A DNA stretch of 64,000 nt from Tetraselmis striata (GCA_006384855.1 VCJN01001601.1:111498-175497); one strand, 5' to 3'. Positions 44,933 to 53,765 are shown, counted from the first letter of the stretch. Notes: generated from the letters alone by a model not told the origin. Numbers and translations are program-made.

Positions 44933-45442
44933 GCCATAATTCAGTACTCTAACCCACAGCATAGTGGAGATCATGACGTCCGCAGCGCTCCAAAGAAGAG
45001 CGTGTCTGCTGAGGCATCGACCCAGCAAACTGCAAACAAATCTGCAGTGTAATAGAAAACATTGGCATCTAGCATCCTGACTAAGTAGAACATGTAAATA
45101 TCTTTGCTATGTATTGTGCCAATGTATGTCTCCTACTGTATGATTAAATGTTGCCATAGAGTGCATAAGCTCGCCGTAGTAATGCACTGAATTGACAGCA
45201 GCTTTGATTCGCGGTGATGTGGATTGTGGCCGTTCAGTTGATCTGTGCCAGGGGACGCTCTGGGGTGATCCTGAACGCGAGCCTGCTCCTGTCGCTTGCG
45301 GCAGGTTCACCAACAATCAGAGTTCATCAAAGTCGGCCGACGAACACATCCCTCTGATCATATCGCTGTAACAGCTGAATTATATACTACTGTATGATTC
45401 AATATTAATGGGCAAAACACCAAAAACGCCCTTACAGAGGAT

Positions 45443-47224
45443 GTGGGACCACTGCGTAGAAAACGTAGGGTCGATGACACTCAGGATACACCTGTTGTGC
45501 ATCATGTACTGGAGACACAAAAGCGCAGAAGGCGCAAACACAATAAACATCACTTTGCCACTGGCCAAAAAGGCAGCTCTCCTCGAGCGCCGCAAATGGA
45601 ACCAGTTGAGCAATTAATATATCAGCAAAAGCCGCCAACCACGGTGGATAATGCTGTGCAAACGGAAACTCTCGAGTTCCGGGATATGCAGACTCAGGTT
45701 GAGGAGCTCATATCTGACTATAATAATAGTATGACAAGGGCAAGGAGTCCTAAGTCTGATTGTAATGATGCAACAGCAACCATAACAGCAGCTACAACAC
45801 CCCAGCATGACACCTACCCATCGTTCAATCAGAATGCTTGGGAGGAATTGAACATGGTATGGGGGCCGTTCACCCTTGATGGGGCGGCAACTGCTGAAAC
45901 TACAAAGGTGATGGACAGCTATTGTTCCCCAACTAACTCTTTCTTTGATGCTGACATTACTAACCATCACATGTGGCTCAATCCACCATTTGAGAAAATC
46001 TCTGATTTTATTGCCAGCTTGGAAAGAAAGCGCAGGCAGAACCCATACAATATCTCTGCAATAATTGCAGTGCCCAAATGGAAAAATAATAAAAAAGTTC
46101 AGCATATTCTGAACACATACCGTAAGATCCACCATTATCCAAAGGGTGCATACTTGTATGACATCCCTGATCCCAAAAACCATAAAGAGCGGATACCAAT
46201 GGGTCCGACTCCATTTTCAGTCGATGTATATTTGGCTGATCATACTGTGGAGGACAGAGTGCGTGATAAAGCGCACAACATAACAACACAATATCAAATC
46301 CCCACAGCAAATTTTACCTCTCAGACTGTTGACACAGATCTGTTGAAGGCAAAGGCTAAAATCAAAGCCAATAATGATACCCTGTCAGATCAAGTTGAAG
46401 TACTGATTGACAGTGCTGCCCAGCGAGAATTTATCTCGTGGAATATTGTAAAAAAATATGACCTGCCGGTGAAATTGCTGGACCAAGCAATAAAAATACA
46501 ACTGGCAGATGGCACAACACATAAAATCTCTCGACACTATGTAACATTAACGCTTCACTTTGAGGCTGGTTATACCACAGAGGCTAATTTCATTTGCCTC
46601 CCCAGTAACAATAACTGGGATGTCATATTAGGCATTCCATGGCTCAGAAAAAATAATCCAAATATCCACTATGATGATGCAACTATACACGAAAGACAAA
46701 CATATGCTACACTGTTCGGCTGTGAGATCCATCCCAGACCAGCAGTAGTTAGCATACTGTCAGCAAATCAGATGGCTAAGTTGCTACACATCTCTGCTGA
46801 ACCGATCAAAAATGCAGAGGCGGCATCATTCTTTATAGCCACTCTGAAAGAAGACTTTATTCCTACCCAGACATCACAAAAGAAAACGGATGATCTGCAG
46901 GTACACACTGACTTTGGCCCACAATATGATGAAAAAATATTGAATATAGTCAAACAATATGGCCATGATAAAGATACTTTGACTGACCTGCCACCGAGCA
47001 GAGGGAAGTTTGACCATAGTATACCAATTATACCTGATGCTAACCCGCCAAAGGGGCACATTTATAAAATGTCTCCTGCGGAGCTAACTGAGTTGAAAAA
47101 ACAACTAACACAGTACCTGGACAAAACTGGATCCGACCCAGTTATTCGCCATTTGCAGCTCCGGTACTCTTTGCCAGAAAATCTGATGGCACTCTCCGGA
47201 TGTGCATTGACTATAGATCACTGA
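45443..47224 (+). CDS. Retroelement polyprotein: basic N-terminus, methyltransferase-like (NPPF) domain, aspartic protease
   Basis: The open frame of 593 codons begins at GTG 45443 without a clear ATG; it may be reached by frameshifting. VDDTQDTPVVHHVLETQKRR is basic. WGPFTLDGAATAETT, YCSPTNSFFDADITNHHMWL and NPPFEKISDFIASLERKR, with IAVPKW and YPKGAYLYDIPD, form a Dam-like methyltransferase domain of the type seen in DIRS polyproteins; NPPF replaces DPPY. The protease follows: VEVLIDSAAQREFISW (DSA for DTG/DSG) and WDVILGIPWLRKNNP. Near 47145 one base change shifts the frame. The true continuation into the reverse transcriptase (FAAPVLFARKSDGTLRMCID) is in the next frame, so the polyprotein is broken in this copy. 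Copy 2 keeps all these domains but with more frameshifts. Confidence 0.75.
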   Translation: MGPLRRKRRVDDTQDTPVVHHVLETQKRRRRKHNKHHFATGQKGSSPRAPQMEPVEQLIYQQKPPTTVDNAVQTETLEFRDMQTQVEELISDYNNSMTRARSPKSDCNDATATITAATTPQHDTYPSFNQNAWEELNMVWGPFTLDGAATAETTKVMDSYCSPTNSFFDADITNHHMWLNPPFEKISDFIASLERKRRQNPYNISAIIAVPKWKNNKKVQHILNTYRKIHHYPKGAYLYDIPDPKNHKERIPMGPTPFSVDVYLADHTVEDRVRDKAHNITTQYQIPTANFTSQTVDTDLLKAKAKIKANNDTLSDQVEVLIDSAAQREFISWNIVKKYDLPVKLLDQAIKIQLADGTTHKISRHYVTLTLHFEAGYTTEANFICLPSNNNWDVILGIPWLRKNNPNIHYDDATIHERQTYATLFGCEIHPRPAVVSILSANQMAKLLHISAEPIKNAEAASFFIATLKEDFIPTQTSQKKTDDLQVHTDFGPQYDEKILNIVKQYGHDKDTLTDLPPSRGKFDHSIPIIPDANPPKGHIYKMSPAELTELKKQLTQYLDKTGSDPVIRHLQLRYSLPENLMALSGCALTIDH

Positions 47225-47577
47225 ATAAAATAACACTGGGTACACAATATCCCCTGCCCAGAATTGATACTATATTAGACCGTATTGCCACTGGCAAATG
47301 CTGGACCTGCTTAGACTTGTCCAAAGCATATCATCAGATCCGAGTGAAAGAGGAAGATGTCTATAAGACATCCTTCATCACTCAGTTGGGTCAATTTGAG
47401 ATGAGAGTCCTACCGTTTGGGCTGAAAACAGCACCAGGAGGATTCCAATCATATATTAACGCAGTGTTCAATGGCACTGCTGATCAGACACACCAAGACA
47501 CAAATATCCTTGATGATTTTGTGATCTGCTATCTTGACGATATAATCATATTCAGTGACACTCCGGAGGGAAAAAGG
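47147..47577 (+). pseudogene. Ty3/Gypsy reverse transcriptase, N-terminal half only
   Basis: RMCIDYRSLNKITLGTQYPL, PRIDTILDRI, CWTCLDLSKAYHQIRV (motif A), FEMRVLPFGLKTAPGGFQSY and VICYLDDIIIFSDTPE (YLDD catalytic motif) are plain Ty3/Gypsy features. Right after DTPE the sequence turns into the island's inverted repeat, and no thumb or RNase H follows. Copy 2 shows the full domain continuing QHIDHIDQVLARLRKHHLYP and GHRITEEGKFPNPDKI. Activity is excluded in this copy. Confidence 0.85.
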
Positions 47578-47629
47578 GCAAATATCGAGTCAAAATGGGG
47601 ACATTTACGGACTCGAAAATGTGCCCCCC
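47576..47629 (+). repeat. Left ~54-bp inverted repeat of the island
   Basis: Matches the reverse complement of 53766-53820 except for about two positions; core TATCGAGTCAAAATGGG and ACATTTACGGACTCGAAAAT. Its right half is itself a hairpin: GGGGACATTT and AAATGTGCCC around a 10-base loop. It marks the point where retroelement copy 1 ends. Confidence 0.75.
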
Positions 47630-47633
47630 TTAA

Positions 47634-47672
47634 CTCGGTTTTTGCACCCCCCAAGGGGGTGCAAAAACTGAG
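47634..47672. repeat. Perfect-looking hairpin, ~18-bp stem
   Basis: CTCGGTTTTTGCACCCCC pairs with GGGGGTGCAAAAACTGAG around a very short loop, with one mismatch. It directly follows the left inverted repeat. Similar smaller hairpins are at 47597-47629 and 53721-53743. Confidence 0.8.
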
Positions 47673-47939
47673 TAACGCCCAATACCGTACGAATGTACTG
47701 TGAAACTGGCCTTTCACACATTCTTGCCAACACTGTACGAGGTACCCTTCACCTATACTGCACTATGTACTACGCATCTGTCCACCGCCCCTTGACGAGA
47801 TGCGTCGCTACCAGTCCATGCTAACCGTTTTTGCCTCGAATGCTACTCCGTCGCTGTGCTTTTCACTCTTCTATCACTCGCAAGCACCCTCGCGCTTTTG
47901 TTTAGGGAGGCATCTTCACGCATCTTGGTTCACAAAAGC

Positions 47940-48332
47940 ATGGCAGACCATCCTCGCAAAGGAAAACGCACCTCTGCCCGGTTGAAGACTCCGGTGGCGG
48001 GGGCATCTGCAGCTGCGCTTGGTTTCGAGCCAACGACGGCTCCCGACGCACTGCTAGTGACCCCCATGGCGCAAGATTCTCCGCAGATGCACTTGCGTTC
48101 GGGCAGGAGGGCGTGTCAGGCTCCAATACCCACGACTCAGCCCAAAAGGCCCCTGCAACCGAGCGGTGGGCAACATCGGAGCGGACCGCCATGGCCTTGG
48201 TACGGCGGAGATTCGCAGCCTTTGGCCGAGCCGGGGCCTCAGCCTAACCCCCAGCCTCGAGGCGTGCCACCTTTGGACCCACTCCCCGGAGCGACTCCAA
48301 CGGTACGCGGACTCGCATCTTCGTTAGCATAA
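47940..48332 (+). CDS. Island gene, N-terminal part: basic and proline-rich, unrecognised
   Basis: ATG 47940: MADHPRKGKRTSARLKTPVA, later MHLRSGRRACQAPIPTTQPK and a proline-rich tail, 130 codons to TAA. A frame change follows. 48444-48560 encodes a glutamate run (GAGGAG repeats) and then the module at 48545-48955. It is probably the start of one gene broken by frameshifts or introns. The islands' second and third module copies lack this part. Confidence 0.4.
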   Translation: MADHPRKGKRTSARLKTPVAGASAAALGFEPTTAPDALLVTPMAQDSPQMHLRSGRRACQAPIPTTQPKRPLQPSGGQHRSGPPWPWYGGDSQPLAEPGPQPNPQPRGVPPLDPLPGATPTVRGLASSLA

Positions 48333-48544
48333 CTCATCTCGGCGCCGTGGGCTGCGTTAAGCGCACCTCGCCATCGCGCATCTCAGGGATCTCAACCCAC
48401 GCAGACCGATGTCGAACAGTCTGGAGCCGGTCTAGGTGAACCTTTGGCCACGATTCATGAGGATGAGCACGGACAGGAAGAGGAGGAGGAGGAGGAGGAG
48501 GAGAAGGAGGAGGAGGAGGAGGAGGGGCCCATTACTGTCGGAGG

Positions 48545-48955
48545 GTGTCCGCCTGGACAAACGAGCTCCGCCACAAGCGCCACAAGTGGGAGCAAAATGG
48601 TAACCCCTCGCCCCTTGTCAACAAAACCTCAAACGTGTGCGCATCTTCGCGCGTGAGGGAAAAGATTCTCACACGCCCCCCCTCCCTACATAGACCATCT
48701 CCACGACCCCCCTTCAACAAGAAGCGCCACTTGTCGACCCAATGCTCGGCGAAAACTGTGAAACACTGTGGCTACTCGATTCGCAGCGTGCGCGAATGGC
48801 ACAACGACTACGAGATGCGGCGCGGCATTCAACAAATCAAGAACAAACGCTTCACGAAGTCCACCAACACCTGCCAGCCCTGCCAAGGCAGCTCGGCACC
48901 CCGCACCGTCTTGGTCGACAACCGCTACTACCAGGTCGTAGCGGCAACTCGTTAG
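48545..48955 (+). CDS. Island gene, central module with HCGYS and YYQVV blocks
   Basis: The frame reads ELRHKRHKWEQNGNPSPLVN, then KTVKHCGYSIRSVREWHNDY, EMRRGIQQIKNKRF, NTCQPCQG (C-x2-C) and VLVDNRYYQVVAATR to TAG. The same blocks recur at 53205-53430 (TVKHCGYSIRTVRDWRNDNE) and in part at 51730. In both other copies the frame continues past the position of this stop (RQAGGSSKPASQPPP), so the TAG here is a local nonsense change (CAG to TAG). No known domain is recognised; it was most likely a mobile-element protein. Confidence 0.4.
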   Translation: MSAWTNELRHKRHKWEQNGNPSPLVNKTSNVCASSRVREKILTRPPSLHRPSPRPPFNKKRHLSTQCSAKTVKHCGYSIRSVREWHNDYEMRRGIQQIKNKRFTKSTNTCQPCQGSSAPRTVLVDNRYYQVVAATR

Positions 48956-48979
48956 GCTGGCGGGTCCTCCAAGCCCGCA

Positions 48980-49431
48980 TCTCAACCACCGCCAGCGGGG
49001 TCCGGTGGAGATGGTTCCCAAAACGGCGCTGCAGCAGGTCTCCTCGAGCGTCGAGCAGCTCCGCCCCTCCCCCAAGCAAGCTTGGTCCCTCGGTGACTGC
49101 CAAGCCGCCGAGTGAGCCTCAGCCTTCAAGAGCGACGAAGCGCTCGCACGGTGCGTTGAGCACAGCAGGCAAGACCACTTTGTCGCCCATGAAGCTGCGT
49201 AGGAAGCGTTCCGAGAAGCGCGGGCCGAGTCCTCCTTTGAAGATGGCGAAAGAATTGGAGGCCGACGACCCCCTAAGCCGAAACGCGAAACCCGGTCAAG
49301 CCGCCAGGCGCCTTCGGGTGCCGCTGCTGGAAGTCGCCTTGCCACATCTTCCCATGGCGGTGCCCCATCTCTGCGTCCCCGACCCACATCTCCGCCCAAA
49401 AAGCCCTCATCTCGGGACGCAAAGCCCGTAA
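48980..49431 (+). pseudogene. Island gene, Ser/Pro/Lys-rich linker (copy 1 of 3)
   Basis: SSSSAPPPSKLGPSVTAKPP, ATKRSHGALSTAGKTTLSPM and KLRRKRSEKRGPSP read in one frame. The second copy (51860-52095) keeps the same text, with SSSSAPPPSRLGPSETAKPP. It is a flexible basic linker between the YYQVV module and the SPWF domain. A short frame jump near 49040 occurs in copies 1 and 2, so the split may be old. Confidence 0.45.
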
Positions 49432-49465
49432 CGCCGCATGCGCGGACATCTCGGCCTCCTACTAA

Positions 49466-49852
49466 ATGTATCTCTCGTGTACAAACCCGTGTATTGTCGC
49501 TCCTAGCTCTACTTGTAACGCTGCCCTGTCCAAGGAGCCCTTTGTCGTTGTCACGTCGCCTTGGTTTACTCACCTGGATGTCCTCCTACCGTTGCTGGCG
49601 GCCTCCAAGGCGGAAATCTATCGCGTGCAGATTCCGAGCACCTACTTGACGCAAGGGCCCCTCCCGCGAATGATCTACCTCGACAGCCTGTTGACAGCGA
49701 ATCGTGTACTTTTCATCGCGTCAAAGCACCCAAGAAACCCCGAAACCAACGGACGCGCCTTGTGGTTGGTCGTCGGAAGAGATTCGGCGACTTTTAGAGC
49801 GCACCTCTCGGAGCACCTCGGCAAGCAACGTGAGTTCGTGTCTGGTCCGTGA
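49466..49852 (+). CDS. Island gene, C-terminal SPWF domain, methyltransferase-like (weak)
   Basis: ATG 49466, 128 codons: VAPSSTCNAALSKEPFVVVT, SPWFTHLDVLLPLLAASKAE, RVQIPSTYLTQGPLPRM and GRALWLVVGRDSATFRAHL. A hydrophobic strand ending T-S-P-W-F recalls the TSPPY/NPPF motif IV of adenine methyltransferases. Proteins with this layout occur, as far as I recall, in mobile elements of algae. A catalytic role is unproven. The first 40 codons are the repeat that is amplified four times at 52.1-53.1 kb (RVKTRVLSLLALVTTR there). It is the only copy of this domain in the island. Confidence 0.4.
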   Translation: MYLSCTNPCIVAPSSTCNAALSKEPFVVVTSPWFTHLDVLLPLLAASKAEIYRVQIPSTYLTQGPLPRMIYLDSLLTANRVLFIASKHPRNPETNGRALWLVVGRDSATFRAHLSEHLGKQREFVSGP

Positions 49853-50007
49853 CAAGGGATTCATGCAGCTTGAAATTCGCTGCCATAGCTCCCTGGACCA
49901 TACCTCATTAATCATAGTCAACGATCATAACAAATCATTCTCAACCGCAGATAAGAGTTGAATCGACTCCTGTCCGTCGATTTCACAAACCGCACTTCCT
50001 TTGCTAG

Positions 50008-50236
50008 CGCGGCCGGGACAGCGGGGCGCCAACGCGCCGCGGCCGGGGCAGCGGGGCGCCAACGCGCCGCGGCCGGGGCAGCGGGGCGCCAACGCGCCGC
50101 GGCCGGGGCAGCGGGGCGCCAACGCGCCGCGGCCGGGGCAGCGGGGCGCCAACGCGCCGCGGCCGGGGCAGCGGGGCGCCAACGCGCCGCGGGCCGCGCA
50201 GCGGGGCGCCAACGCGCCGCGGGCCGCGTTGGCGCC
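50008..50236 (+). repeat. 30-bp minisatellite, about 7.5 copies
   Basis: The unit is GCGGCCGGGGCAGCGGGGCG plus CCAACGCGCC, nearly perfect. The last copies change to GGGCCGCGCAGC. The period is a multiple of three, so all six frames stay open, which makes several spurious ORFs. The unit contains GGCGCC and GCGCGCC-like palindromes. Confidence 0.9.
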
Positions 50237-50254
50237 GCGGGCGGCGCATGTTGG

Positions 50255-51660
50255 TGAATCATGCAGCCCCGCGTACTTATAAATGGTTTGCAGCCATCCA
50301 GGCAATCAAAGCATGCTTAAAGGCAGCATCTGCGGTGCAGCGCTGCAGCAATCTGCGGCGTGTTGCCAGCAAATATCAAGCATTAGCCCTACTGCCTTGC
50401 AATCCGTATAGTATCGTCAAGCAGGTGCGCGTTTATATCCCTTTCATGCCATGCAGCCCCGCATACTTATAAATGGTTTGCAGCCATCCAGGCAATTAAA
50501 ACATGCCTTAAGGCAGCATCTGCGGTGCAGCGCTGCAGCAATCTGCGGCGTGCCGCCAGAAAATATAAGGTATTAGCCGTACTGCCTTGCAATCTGTATA
50601 GTATCGTCAAGCCGGTGCGTGTTCACATCCCTTCTATGCAATGCAGCCCCGCATATTAATAAATGGGTTGCAGCCATCTAGGCAAATGGCTGCAGCACTC
50701 TGCGGTGTGCCGCCAGCAAATATAAGGTATTAGCCGTACTGCCATGCAATCTGCATAGTATCGTCAAGCCGATGCGTGTTCACATCCCTTTCATGGCATG
50801 CAGCCCTGCACACTAATAAATGGGTTGCAGCCATCCAGGCGATTAAAACATGCCTTAAGGCAGCATCTGCGGTGCAGCGCTGCAGCACTCTGCGGCGTGC
50901 CGCCAGCAAATATAAGGTATTAGCCGTACTGCCTTGCAATCTGTATAGTATCGTCAAGCCGGTGCGTGTTCACATCCCTTCCATGCCATGCAGCCCCGCA
51001 TATTAATAAATGGGTTGCAGCCATCTAGGCAAATGGCTGCAGCACTCTGCGGTGTGCCGCCAGCAAATATAAGGTATTAGCCGTACTGCCATGCAATCTG
51101 CATAGTATCGTCAATCCGATGCGTGTTCACATCCCTTTCATGGCATGCAGCCCTGCACACTAATAAATGGGTTGCAGCCATCCAGGCGATTAAAACATGC
51201 CTTAAGGCAGCATCTGCGGTGCAGCGCTGCAGCACTCTGCGGCGTGCCGCCAGCAAATGTAAGGTATTAGCCGTACTGCCTTGCAATCTGTATAGTATCG
51301 TCAAGCCGGTGCGTGTTCACATCCCTTCCATGCCATGCAGCCCCGCATACGAAATGGTCTGCAGCCATCTAGGCAAATGGCTGCAGCACTCTGCGGCGTG
51401 CCGCGAGCAAATATCAGGCATTAGTGGTACTGCCTTGCAAATCTGTATAGTATCGTCAAGCCGGTGCGTGTTCACATCCCTGCTATGCCATGCAGCCCCG
51501 CATACTAAATGGTTTGCAGCCATCTAGACAATTAGAGCACGCCTTAAGGCAGCATCTGCGGTGCAGCGCTGCAGCAATCTGCGGCGTGCCGCGAGCAAAT
51601 ACCAGGCATTAGTGGTACTGACTTGCAATCTGTATTGTATTGTAAAGCATATGGGCAAGT
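50255..51660 (+). repeat. Higher-order satellite: ~188-bp and ~159-bp units
   Basis: Unit starts (CATGCAGCCCCGCATACT and variants) are near 50260, 50451, 50640, 50800, 50988, 51147, 51334 and 51492. Steps alternate between about 188 and 159 bp after the third unit. The short form lacks about 29 bp after GCCATCTAGGCAA. The pair 50640-50987 is almost identical to 50988-51333 (347-bp higher-order unit). Each unit has an AATAAATGG or TATAAATGG word and a GCGGTGCAGCGCTGCAGCA palindrome. Frames in it are not conserved genes. Confidence 0.88.
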
Positions 51661-51714
51661 AAATCCCCGTTTTATCATAAAATCCTCATACTGGAAGGTT
51701 GCCGAGCCAGCTCT

Positions 51715-52095
51715 TTACCCCCCACCGTCTTGGTCGACGATCGCTACTACCAGGTCGTAGCGGCGCCGCGTCAGGCTGGCGGGTCCTCCAAGCCCGCATC
51801 TCAACCGCCGCCACCGGGGTCCGGCGGAGATGGCTCCCAAAACGGCGCTGCAGCAGGTCTCTTGATAGAGCTTCGAGCAGCTCCGCCCCTCCCCCGAGCA
51901 GGCTTGGTCCCTCGGAGACTGCCAAGCCGCCGAGTGAGCCTCAGCCTTCGAGAGCGACGAAGCGCTCGCACGGTGCGTTGAGCACGGGAGGCAAGAGCAG
52001 CTTGTCGCCCATTAAGCTGCGCAAGAAGCATTCCAAGAAGCGTGGGCCGACTCCTCCTTTTGGAAGAGCCTCAGGCCACCGCTGGCAACAATGAC
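51715..52095 (+). pseudogene. Island gene module, copy 2 (YYQVV block and basic linker)
   Basis: VDDRYYQVVAAPRQAGGSSK runs into GSGGDGSQNGAAAGLL and, after a frame change near 51860, RASSSSAPPPSRLGPSETAK to KKHSKKRGPTPPFGRA. It is close to 48925-49215. The upstream HCGYS block and downstream SPWF domain are absent. Confidence 0.5.
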
Positions 52096-52129
52096 GAGCA
52101 AGAGATGCAAAGGGTGGAGATAGTTAAGT

Positions 52130-53110
52130 GTGAGGGGTGGGATTACCCGCATCTCGACAGCAAGAGCAGGTGAACGCCCGCATCTCTCGCGTAAAAACCC
52201 GTGTACTGTCGCTCCTAGCTCTTTTAACGACGAGACGCTTTTCCAAACCCGACTCCAGTGCGTCGTGGAACCTTGTCTTACAGGTGGTTACGCCGAGAGA
52301 GATGCGGTAATGAAACCCGGAGGCCCACTTTGAGGACGACAAGTACATCCTCGTGTCAGTCTTGCCAGCGGTGGGTGAGGCCACCGCTGGCAAGACTGAC
52401 GAGCAAGAGATACATAGGGTGGAGAGATTTTACCGTGACGGTGGGGGTACCGCATCTCCGCAGGTAAACGCCCGCACCTCTCGCGTAAAAACCCGTGTAC
52501 TGTCGCTCCTAGCTCTTGTAACGACGAGACGCTTTTCCAAACCCGACTTCTGTGCGTCGTGGAACCATGTCTTACAGACGGTTGCGCCGAGAGAGATGCG
52601 GCACTGGAACCCGGAGGCCCACATTGGGGACGACAAGTACATCCTCGCGCCAGTCTTGCCTCCGGCCACCGCTGGCACGACTGACGAGCAAGAGATGCAA
52701 AGGGTGGAGAGATTTACCGTGAGGGTGGGATTACCCGCATCTCGGCAGCAAGAGCAGGTGAACGCCCGCATCTCTCGCGTAAAAACCCGTGTACTGTCGC
52801 TCCTAGCTCTTGTAACGACGAGACGCTTTTCCAAACCCGACTTCTGTGCGTCGTGGAACCATGTCGTACAGACGGTTGCGCCGAGAGAGATGCGGCACTG
52901 GAACCCGGAGGCTCGCGTCAGTCTTGCCAGCTGTGGCTGAGGCCACCGCTGGCAAGACTGACGAGCAAGAGATGCATAGGGTGGAGAGAGTCAACCGTGA
53001 CGGTGGGGGTACCGCATCTCGGCAGCGGGGGCAGGTGAACGCCCGCATCTCGCGTAAAAACCCGTGTACTGTCGCTCCTAGCTCTTGTAACGATGAGACG
53101 CTTTTCCACA
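52130..53110 (+). repeat. ~290-bp tandem repeat, four copies, partly in frame
   Basis: The block CTCTCGCGTAAAAACCCGTG, then TACTGTCGCTCCTAGCTCTT, starts near 52177, 52476, 52768 and 53045. A fifth, more distant copy begins the SPWF ORF at 49470. Between 52353 and 52940 the copies stay in one frame for 195 codons (RVKTRVLSLLALVTTRRFSK, PDFCASWNHVLQTVAPREMR). That gives a protein with two tandem ~100-residue repeats. Confidence 0.8.
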
Positions 53111-53139
53111 CCCGGCTCCCGTGCGTCGTGGAACCTTGT

Positions 53140-53565
53140 CTTGCAGGCTGTTGCGCCGGACTTTTCCGTAGATTGGTGGTACGCTGCCGTGGATTATGCC
53201 CTCTTCGGGGAGTGCCAGAGCAAGACTGTAAAACACTGTGGCTACTCGATTCGCACCGTGCGCGACTGGCGCAACGACAACGAGATGCGGCGCGGCATTC
53301 AACACATCAAGAAGCAACGCTTATTAAGTCCACCAACACCTGCTTGATCTGCCGAGCCGGGTCTCTAACCCCCCCCCCCCCCCCCCCCCCCGTCTTAGTC
53401 GATGACCGCTATTACCAGGTCGTAGCGGCGCCGCGTCAGGCTGGCGGGTCCTCCAAGCCCGCATCTCAACCACTGCCAGCGGGGTCTGGCGGAGATGGCT
53501 CCCAAAACGGCGGCGCTGCAGCAGGTCTCTTGGAGCTTCGAGCAGCAAGGAGTGAAATCCTTATA
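53140..53565 (+). pseudogene. Island gene module, copy 3, interrupted by a 23-base C run
   Basis: APDFSVDWWYAAVDYALFGE, KTVKHCGYSIRTVRDWRNDN and RRGIQHIKKQR stop near 53347. After the C run (53369-53391) the YYQVV block resumes (VLVDDRYYQVVAAPRQAGGS) to QNGGAAAGLLELRAA. Copy 1 has a short coding spacer (NTCQPCQGSSAPRT) where the C run sits here. Confidence 0.5.
53369..53391. repeat. Homopolymer, 23 C
   Basis: It lies exactly between the two coding blocks of module copy 3. It may be true expansion or an assembly artefact. Confidence 0.9.
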
Positions 53566-53720
53566 ACAGGGTGGGCCACCGTGGCGCGCAAAATGGCGCG
53601 AAGTAGCCCCACCACCTAGGTTATAGGAGGCGGGTAGTACTTTACGCAGGAGAGGGCGCGAAGAGGACACGGCGAATGGTCATTGTTAGTACTCTCGTAT
53701 AGTTATAAATTGCACCTGAA

Positions 53721-53743
53721 ATGTACCCAAAAAGTGGGTACAT
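53721..53743. repeat. Hairpin, 9-bp stem
   Basis: ATGTACCCA and TGGGTACAT flank a five-base loop, just inside the right inverted repeat of the island. On the minus strand it is preceded by GACTCG, as the other two hairpins are preceded or filled by ACTCG. Confidence 0.7.
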
Positions 53744-53765
53744 ATACGAGTCTAAGCGATCACGT

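Larger units (their letters stand above)
42873..47640 (+). mobile_element. Ty3/Gypsy-type retroelement, copy 1 (plus strand), internally deleted and 3'-truncated
   Basis: Homologous in inverse orientation to 53765-61231, starting at AGGATATATCCTATACCCTC (42873) with the palindrome-like words CCCGTCAGATGACGGGC and TGATATATCAGGC in the leader. Coding order: Nudix-like ORF, RGG-tailed gag (core deleted), methyltransferase-like domain, aspartic protease, reverse transcriptase N-terminal half. After FSDTPE the reverse transcriptase stops abruptly at the 54-bp inverted repeat of the island. RNase H, integrase and 3' LTR are absent. Confidence 0.8.

Noticed and set aside
45408-45617. Overlapping ORF at the start of the retroelement polyprotein, also open in copy 2
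   Set aside because: The long polyprotein frame carries the recognisable domains; this short frame is most likely its shadow, although it could hold the start before a frameshift.
50004-50305. Six overlapping ORFs of Arg/Ala/Gly/Pro composition
   Set aside because: They result from a 30-bp minisatellite whose period keeps every frame open.
50730-51527. ORFs of about 75 codons repeated on both strands
   Set aside because: They follow the satellite units and exist only because the units are near-identical; no motif and both strands equal.
50255-51660. CRISPR-like array
   Set aside because: Units are 159-188 bp, continuous and without unique spacers; the setting is eukaryotic.
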